Shown here: positions 58,201-64,000 of the stretch, piece after piece | Layout: every line of letters begins with the position of its first letter | Position numbering within the stretch: position 1 is the stretch's first letter | Assembly: GCA_036852015.1 (NCBI GenBank) | Contig: JAANDG010000125.1 | Coordinates: 62,001-126,000, forward strand | Source of the DNA: Pelodera strongyloides | Lineage: Eukaryota; Nematoda; Chromadorea; Rhabditida; Rhabditidae | DNA length: 64,000 nucleotides | Direction: 5' to 3' | Position numbers and translations under genes: made by a program | Notes under the pieces: model-generated | Seen by the model: only the letters and a program-made list of their open reading frames with translations | Told to the model about the DNA's origin: nothing | Database searches by the model: none

Positions 58201-60551
58201 AATGCGGGAGGCGCAAATGCAGTTGGAAATGGTCAGTCAAAGGGTCCAGAAGGCAGCAATCTATTCATCTACCACTTGCCACAGGTTTGTAGTTTGAAGT
58301 TTGTGGTTTGGTTTGAAGTTTGTACTCTGTGCGTTGTTGGAGAGGAGAAATCGACAAAGCGTCTAGAGTGGTAAATTTCTTTAGAAGTGTAAGTACAAGT
58401 TAACTGTCATGAGAAGCAAGATGACGTTGTTGGTTGTTAAGGGCTAGCAGACAGTCCTAGCATGTGATTTTACTTCAGTAATCATGAAAGCGAGCGAAAT
58501 ACCGGTCGGTTTTTGAAACACATCGAGTACACCAGCATTCTTATACAGCCTATGCAAATGAACGTAAATTGGAATAAAAGCAAATTAGCATAGCTACGTA
58601 AGAATTCAGTTGTCCACGATGCGTTTCAGAAACCGGCCGGTAGTTCGCTTTAAAACTATGATTAAAATGCCGTACTGATACTACTCTGGTCTCCAACCGC
58701 GCAGCGCACCCCCAGCCAGGGGCGCTCGCCCCTTCTTTTTGCCCCCCTACGCGGCTGGCCGGTGCCCCCCTACGCGGCTGGCCGGTGCCCCCCTACGCGG
58801 CTGGCCGGTGCCCCCCTGCGCGGCTGGCCGGTGCCCCCCTGCGCGGTTAGCCCTCCAAGGCAAAAATAAAAAGACAGACCACATCCGCAAAACAAATGCA
58901 CCGAACAGGAATCGAAACTATGAAATTCACTAATTATGTTCTGGTGCCAGCGCCTTAGACCACTCGGCCACAAAGCGCATGTCTAATAATCGAAAAGAAA
59001 CATTGGGTGGTGACAGCGGATACTTCGAAATTGCGCGGCTGGGTGCGCGGTTGGCTGGGGGCCCCCTGCGCGGTTGGCTGGGGGTGCGCTGCGCGGTTGA
59101 GGACCGGAGCCCGGAGGCACCGCGCACCCAGCCGCGTAGTTTGCAAACTACGCGGCTGGCCGGGGCCCCTCTGCGCGGTACGCGGCTGGCTACGCCCGCA
59201 TTCCAATTTGCGCGGCTGGCTACGCGTGCACTCCAATTTGCGCGGCTGGGTACGCGGTGCGCTGCGCACCCAGGAACGTAGTAGTGCCAATATTACTAGT
59301 GCCTCAGGGCATTATACCACCCCCCCCCCCATGATTTTCCGAAGCCGGTGAGAGTGATTTTTTAAATATAATTTTCTTATTTCAATTTCAGGACTTTGGT
59401 GACAGTGATCTTATCACGACGTTCAGTCCATTTGGAGCAATTCTATCAGCCAAGGTTTTTATCGATAAACAGACGAATTTGAGCAAGTGCTTTGGTGGGT
59501 TCTTCTGGTTTTTGTTTGTCATTTGTTTGTAGTTTATAGTTAAGTGGTCGGGACAATTAAGTAACGAAACAACGAAACGTGTAGTGGTAATGTCATAACC
59601 TGCAACTTATTGACATTGGTAGTTACGCATATACATTGTGGTTTGTCATGTCTAGCCTTGTTTTGACTTGGCCTTGCTTTGTTCTTTTGGTACAAAAAAA
59701 ATATTTTCGGATTATGTACAAATCAGTACGTTCTTCCCATTTTAGATCGTAATTCTTGATCCTATTGTGGGTCTGATCTTATATTACCTTTTTTTTATCT
59801 CTTACAACTTATCTCTTACAACAACTTTACTCTTTAGGATTCGTATCGTACGATAATGCGGTGAGCGCGGCTAACGCTATTCAGGCTATGAATGGGTTCC
59901 AGATTGGAAGCAAGCGGTTGAAGGTGAGTGTTTCTTTTCCCGTTAAAGCGAAATGCCGGCCGGTTTTTGAAATGCAACGTGGACAACTGAGTTCCTACGT
60001 AATTTGCTCGAATTTAGCTCGATTTTTTATTCTAATTTGTGTTCATTTGCGTAAGCTGCATAAGAATGCTGGTGTAATCACTGTGTTTCAAAGATCGGCC
60101 AGTATTTCACTTTAAACACTAGTTCGAATTCGCTGAGTATTCTTCTGCGAGAACCTGGAACCTGGCGAAGATAGCCCGAACTGTGGAACGGTCGAAGACT
60201 CCGCACACCTTTTTATCTGAACTGTCGCATTTTCGGCTAGGTTATATGGATCGACGAACGTATGCACGAACGCTGGGAGAATGCTCCCAGCCTCCAAATG
60301 GAAGGTTAGAGACTTAGAGAAAGAGAGCGCTAAGCAACGCGATGTAGAGTAAAACCTCCCAACCGGGAGGACTGAGGACTCCCACTCCCAGTGCTCTTAG
60401 TTCGTGCACACGGCCACACTTCAGTTCCCCCTGTTTGCCTAATTGTTATGAATTATGAAATCCGGACTTTGTTTAGGTACAACTGAAAGGTTCCAAAGGC
60501 CAAAAACCCTATGCGCATCAGATGGGTGGCACTGCGGCTGTGTCTTCGTGA
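48139..60551 (+). CDS. etr-1: CELF/Bruno-like RNA-binding protein, 15 coding exons
   Basis: Exons: 48139-48219, 50738-50843, 51413-51544, 51845-51970, 52539-52618, 53384-53506, 54251-54371, 54780-54893, 56417-56544, 56854-56950, 57581-57727, 58175-58284, 59392-59494, 59838-59923, 60477-60551. All introns are GT-AG, phases agree and the total is 1,629 nt, giving 542 residues, close to the size of ETR-1/CELF1-2. RRM1 (~21-100) has RNP2 KMFVGQ and RNP1 [11 protein letters not shown]2 (~108-190) has KLFVGM, GCAFVTL and [15 protein letters not shown] long Gln/Ala/Leu-rich linker (~195-440) includes a Q7 run. RRM3 (~446-530) has [23 protein letters not shown] and KPY. This order, and the split of RRMs across exons, is that of CELF proteins, which bind GU-rich RNA to control splicing and mRNA stability. 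HRKDAI in RRM1 is nematode-like. The exon containing the start has an upstream acceptor, so 5' UTR exons exist. The symbol is by family similarity only. Confidence 0.95.
48220..50737 (+). other. CELF intron 1
   Basis: Contains a B-box-like GGGGTTCGACTCC at about 48272-48287 (weak tRNA-like relic), a CT microsatellite at 49245-49285 and a poly-G run at 50449-50465. No exon supported. Confidence 0.6.
52670..52779. mobile_element. AAGCGGTATG-type TTAA MITE, 110 bp
   Basis: TTAAAGCGGTATGGCATGTG and CACGTGTCATACCGCTTTAA form the ends. It lies in the intron after exon 5. The last ~42 bp recur at 53260-53304 without the other end. Confidence 0.75.
53260..53304. repeat. Partial copy of the 52670-52779 element
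   Basis: GGTCGAGCATATTTTTCACA onward to CATACCGCTTTAA matches 52738-52779; the left end is missing. Confidence 0.65.
53594..53775. mobile_element. CCGGCC-type TTAA MITE
   Basis: 182 bp, TTAAAGCGAAATACTGCCC to GGTATTTCGCTTTAA, with the family interior (AAACACATCAAGTAGA, ACGTAAGAATTGAG). In the intron after exon 6. Confidence 0.8.
54068..54225. mobile_element. TTAA-bounded inverted-repeat element, diverged
   Basis: Bounded by TTAA, with inverted blocks GGACAACTGCATTCC / GAAATGCAGTTGTCC and TTTGCGAAATGG / GTTTCACAAACC. In the intron before exon 7. Confidence 0.5.
54995..55119. mobile_element. AAGCGGCATG-type TTAA MITE
   Basis: Ends TTAAAGACGTATGATGCGTG and CACGTGTCATGCCGCTTTAA; 125 bp, right end better kept. 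In the intron after exon 8. Confidence 0.6.
56977..57408. mobile_element. 432-bp TTAA-bounded element, copy 2
   Basis: TTAAAGGATCGCAGTCACTA at the left, inverse-related ACTGACTGCCTTCCTTTAA at the right. Related to 43552-43971. In the intron after exon 10. Confidence 0.7.
57753..57923. mobile_element. CTAGCCCC-type TTAA MITE, near-perfect hairpin
   Basis: 171 bp, the same length and largely the same sequence as 46040-46210, with TTAA at both ends. In the intron after exon 11. Confidence 0.88.
58484..58653. mobile_element. CCGGCC-type MITE with a damaged left end
   Basis: The right end is intact (AACCGGCCGGTAGTTCGCTT then TAA); the left reads ATGAAAGCGAGCGAAATACC, lacking TTAA. In the intron after exon 12. 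Confidence 0.7.
58741..58862. repeat. GC-rich 23-bp tandem repeat, about five copies
   Basis: Unit GCCCCCCTACGCGGCTGGCC + GGT; the period of 23 is seen at 58741 and 58764. It is far GC-richer than the surrounding intron. Confidence 0.85.
58896..58985 (-). pseudogene. tRNA-like (Leu/Ser type) relic or SINE head
   Basis: On the minus strand GTGGCCGAGTGGTCTAAGG is a textbook class-II A-box/D-arm, and GTTTCGATTCC fits a B box. A long variable region lies between. Acceptor halves do not pair well, so it is probably a decayed or tRNA-derived copy. Confidence 0.4.
59030..59280. repeat. GC-rich degenerate repeat, second block
   Basis: Variants of GCGCGGCTGGCTACGC and GCGCGGTTGGCTGGGG recur about ten times. 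The core CGCGGCTGGC is shared with the 23-bp repeat at 58741. The tRNA-like relic lies between the two blocks. Confidence 0.8.
59943..60115. mobile_element. CCGGCC-type TTAA MITE
   Basis: 173 bp, TTAAAGCGAAATGCCGGCCG to GGCCAGTATTTCACTTTAA. Directly after the donor of exon 14. Confidence 0.82.
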
Positions 60552-61845
60552 TTTGTTTCTGATCGAACAAAGGACACCTCTTCGGAATTCAGGTAACCTT
60601 TTTGATTCCGTCCGTGAAGTAGTGTGCCCTTGTACTTGGTCTTTATGTCCTTTATCGCACCACACAACCATTTCGTTTGTAGGCAGTTTGCACATTGTGA
60701 AGCTCTTTGTGCGAGCCGCGAGCCTTCCTATATGTTGGTTCATGCGCAGAATACTTGTTGCCCATTTGTGTTGTGCTGCGTGCTGCGTGCTGCTAGCCAA
60801 TCGCTAACTGTATGACTTACTGCATTGATGAAAAGTCGTCGCCCACATATGGCGCACTCATCGCGGCCTGGAGCCTTGGCGGTGCGCGGTGTTTCGCGTC
60901 GTATGATCACTGTCCTTCTTGTCATTGTTATATTTTTGTCGTATTCTGTATGTGATTTTTCAGAGGTGTGTTTCACAAGCGTCTCCGTCAAAAAATCCGT
61001 GAAAAGTGTGTCCAAACATTGCTTCGTTCAATCGTTCTGCGTTTCGTCGGTTGAGAGTCCATTTGTTGCTTGTAGCCTGTAGCCTGTAGTTTATAGCACC
61101 ACTCAGTTATGTAGAAAACGGAGGGAACCACTTGAAGACCACTTGGTGACCGGTTTCCGATGTGTTTTTGTCTGGAACCCATTTGGCGACCGATTACTGA
61201 CGGTTTTTTCCAAGTCCAATTGGCTTCGTCCGTTTTCCTGTGTAACTGTCCACGATCAATGTATTTGTGTGGTGATAGTTTGTATGATATCGTTTTGTGA
61301 ATTCTTGGCTTGTGTGAGTGTGAGCTGATTAATAGTGATTGGTGATTATCTCCATTTTTAGTGATTAATAAGCCAAGCATTGACTATTCTTTTTGTGGCT
61401 TATGGGGTTTCCATGTATGCCAAAAATAACTGTGCGTTCCCTTCCAAGTATACAAAAATTTACCGTATTTTCCCTGAATTGAATATTTGACATGAGAAAT
61501 TAATACATGGGTCTCGCGAAGTCGTAAAATAAGGTAAGTTTGTCCGGATACTTGGAAACCCCATTAGGCTTAGGCTAAGCTGATAAGCTGATAAAATACT
61601 AGATGTTGAAAATTTGATTCAGTTCGGTAATGAGAGATGCGTGCGACATAGCCCTCATAACTTTCGAATGCATATTTTGTAGTATGTTTCGAGATTCTCA
61701 ACATCAATATTTAGTAATTTAGTTTTGCTTTTTATGTTTGTCATGTTGTATTGATTGTGCTTACTGAAGTTACATGCTGCTATTTTGCATTTACATACCC
61801 CTCGGCCTGTGTAGTAGCCTTCAGCTGAGCATTGCTTGATTTTGT

Positions 61846-62032
61846 TTAAAGCGGCATAGCAGCCGGTTTTTGAAACATATACTGGACGCTGTGTTCCCAT
61901 ATGTTGTATGCATATGATATGAAGATAATTAGACTAAAGATCGTGCAGCATTGCGCAGTATTCGCATATACTACATGGGAATATAATAGCGTCCAAGATA
62001 CGTTTTAAAAACCGGGTGTTATAACACTTTAA
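61846..62032. mobile_element. AAGCGGCATAG-type TTAA MITE
   Basis: 187 bp from TTAAAGCGGCATAGCAGCCG to CCGGGTGTTATAACACTTTAA-like end, with inverted interior blocks (TGGACGCTGTGTTCCCATAT / ATGGGAATATAATAGCGTCC). Confidence 0.7.
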
Positions 62033-62489
62033 TCTTTAGCGTTTCAGTTTTTCTTTTCCTTCCTGTAACGACTTGCCTAACGGGACTAATACGGTATTTA
62101 CGATTCACGATTTCTTGCCAAATTTACACGTACTTACGCATTTCATTTGTCTTGTTTACATTTACAACATTAACTAATAATGGTAGTCTATTGTATTGGA
62201 TAAATGTTCTCACAATTTGCTAGCACCCGCTTTGTGTATGTTTCTTTGTTTATGTTTTTTTTTCTGGCTAAATAACCATTTGATATGAAAAGTTATCACT
62301 CTGTACTAGATACTAGCACCCGATTTGTGTATATTTTGGTGTGTAATTTTGTCATGTTTATTTCTTTCTTTCTTTATATTCAATTTTTTTGCTGGGTGTT
62401 GTCTGCAGCAAGCACTGGTCATCACACAGTGAAAACGTTAGCACTGACAGCATTCTAATCGACGTTAGCATTTTCCTTGCCAGTTTTTA

Positions 62490-62594
62490 TTAAAGCTGTA
62501 TGACACGAGGTTTGTGAACCATATGCTGGAATATATAGTGCATGCCTGTGCAAGACAGTAGCTGTTTTACAAACCACGTGCCATACCTCTTTGT
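62490..62594. mobile_element. AAGCTGTATG-type short MITE
   Basis: TTAAAGCTGTATGACACGAG at the left and CAAACCACGTGCCATACCTC at the right pair over about 25 bp; the right TTAA is lost. Confidence 0.6.
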
Positions 62595-62716
62595 TTTTTC
62601 AATAGTGCCTTGAATTTTGAATGTTGCACACTTTCCGTTAACGCATTATCATAGTTTTTCTTGTCCTTTGTTTGGTTTGTCTTGCCAAATGCTTTTTATA
62701 ACTCAGTTAGAATTTA

Positions 62717-62858
62717 TACAGTAGCCGTATGTGCGAGCAAGCGGGAGTTTCCCTCCCGGGCGAATTTATCTGTGCGTCTGCCTGATTCCCATTTTGTCCA
62801 TGTTTTCCCTTGAGGGCATTGGGAGGCTTCCCCCGGCTTAGCACATTCGGCTACAGTA
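62717..62858. mobile_element. 142-bp inverted-repeat element with TACAGTAGCC ends
   Basis: TACAGTAGCCGTATGTGC and GCACATTCGGCTACAGTA are the ends, with arms of about 30 bp. It is bounded by TA, as in Tc1/mariner-type elements. Confidence 0.7.
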
Positions 62859-64000
62859 GATTTTGTTTGGTGGGAAAGATTTTCGAAACTTTCTTTCTTT
62901 CTCACCTGCATAGTCTTCAGCATGTTACATTTTGGAAATCTTTATTATTTTTGCATTTTTGTGTTTGATAAAAATTGTGGATAATAATTGTTGTTTGTGA
63001 AGTTTGTGTTTGGTTGTACGTTACGTGGTGTTACGTGTTATTGGTTCATATTTGCCTTTGAAGGTGTCAATAATGTATTCAAAGCAGTATGACAAGTGGT
63101 TTTCGAAGCGTAGGCTGCTCAACTATGTAGTTTCGGGAGTTATTGTGCTTTGTGCCCTTCCGACCGAAAAGGGCAAGCAATGCCTTTTTATTAATGAAAA
63201 TTAGGCAGAACTTTCTTGTTATTCTAAAATTATTTCAGATTACTTCTCGCCGCACTGATTTTCTGCACAGCAGAGTTAATCTCCGAGTTGGCCATATTTT
63301 CCTTGAAAATTATAAAAAAGTGTACTTCTTGTTTGCGGATTTTGACTTATTTTGACCTCGTGCATGGCTTGCATTTTTTTTTGATTTTTTTTAAAATTTT
63401 ATTTGTTTACAAAATTACAAATAATAATAAACGCAATAATAGGACGTTTGAGGGATGTTGGTTTCGATGAGTGTATTCCACTTTTTAAAAAATAATCAGA
63501 AATTAATATTATTAATAATTTTTTTTTATTCTGGTATTTTTTCTTCGTTGCTGTGCCGTTTCTTGCCAAGTTTTGTTACTTTCGTAGATTCATAGTCTAT
63601 ACATAGTGGTAGTTTTATGTTTATAATAATGAAAATACTGTATTTTATATATTTTTAATTGTACTTTTAGGCCTAAGCCTCAGCCAAAGATATGAAAACG
63701 CTATAGATACACTTGTGCCATTCGTTTAGTCATTCAGTTGAATTTTATGATTCTAATATATTTTGGATACTTACTTATTTTGCTAAGTTTTGAAAATAAT
63801 ATATTTAAAGGGTCAGGCCCATTTCAAGTCACCCCTATTTTTGATGATTCCATCTGATTCTCCATGTCAAATATAGTAGGATGCAATATTTTTCTAATTT
63901 TCAAACGCAAAATTCACGCAGTATTCAGCAATTTACCATGGCCAGTCATACCCAACTATATATCGCATTTGTCACGCCCCTCCGCGCTAATTGGGCAATA

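Larger units (their letters stand above)
60552..64000 (+). other. CELF 3' UTR and downstream flank
   Basis: No further exon was recognised. The first AATAAA on this strand that I found is at 63426-63431, which would make a ~2.9-kb 3' UTR; a variant signal nearer the stop cannot be excluded. MITEs at 61846 and 62490 and a hairpin element at 62717 lie within it. The last 200 bp show nothing recognisable. Confidence 0.45.

Noticed and set aside
58955..59351. Open frames rich in Arg/Gln/Pro on both strands
   Set aside because: They are translations of the GC-rich repeat blocks and lie within a CELF intron.

Overview
The window looks like a gene-poor, repeat-rich stretch of an invertebrate genome. 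A nematode or close relative is my best guess, from the wording of the CELF protein, the short introns and the Gypsy and BEL/Pao elements. This is inference: no rRNA, intact tRNA or mitochondrial marker is present to settle it.

Layout. (1) 1-8650: mostly non-coding, with simple repeats, a 79-bp direct repeat, a small inverted-repeat element, a three-exon minus-strand gene candidate (5922-6684) and a helicase-like scrap. (2) 8653-17561: one complete minus-strand Gypsy-type LTR retrotransposon with 285-bp LTRs, an AAGT target duplication, a primer site and a polypurine tract. It carries an envelope-like glycoprotein upstream of protease-RT-RNase H-integrase and no recognisable gag. (3) 17562-18900: the tail of a LINE and a long hairpin. 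(4) 18904-33808: a large tandem array of 129-bp units (S) and about 273-bp units (L). It is interrupted at 22469-29804 by a palindromic composite of two gag-only BEL/Pao-like elements, inserted as one piece with a 5-bp target duplication. (5) 34206-35331: a possible plus-strand terminal exon and a broken intronless minus-strand gene. (6) 35400-48130: mostly non-coding, with hairpins, an adjacent pair of miniature elements, a 420-bp TTAA element and a well-formed but unplaced exon at 39537-39704. (7) 48139-60551: the one clear host gene, a CELF/Bruno/ETR-1 RNA-binding protein in 15 coding exons whose phases all agree, giving 542 residues with three RRMs. (8) 60552-64000: its probable 3' UTR and flank.

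The CELF gene stands apart from the rest. Its introns hold many palindromic miniature elements bounded by TTAA, in at least three families. The retroelements and the array are independent of it. The most unusual objects are the inverted-dimer BEL insertion, the Gypsy element with its glycoprotein in the gag position, and the quantised S/L array.
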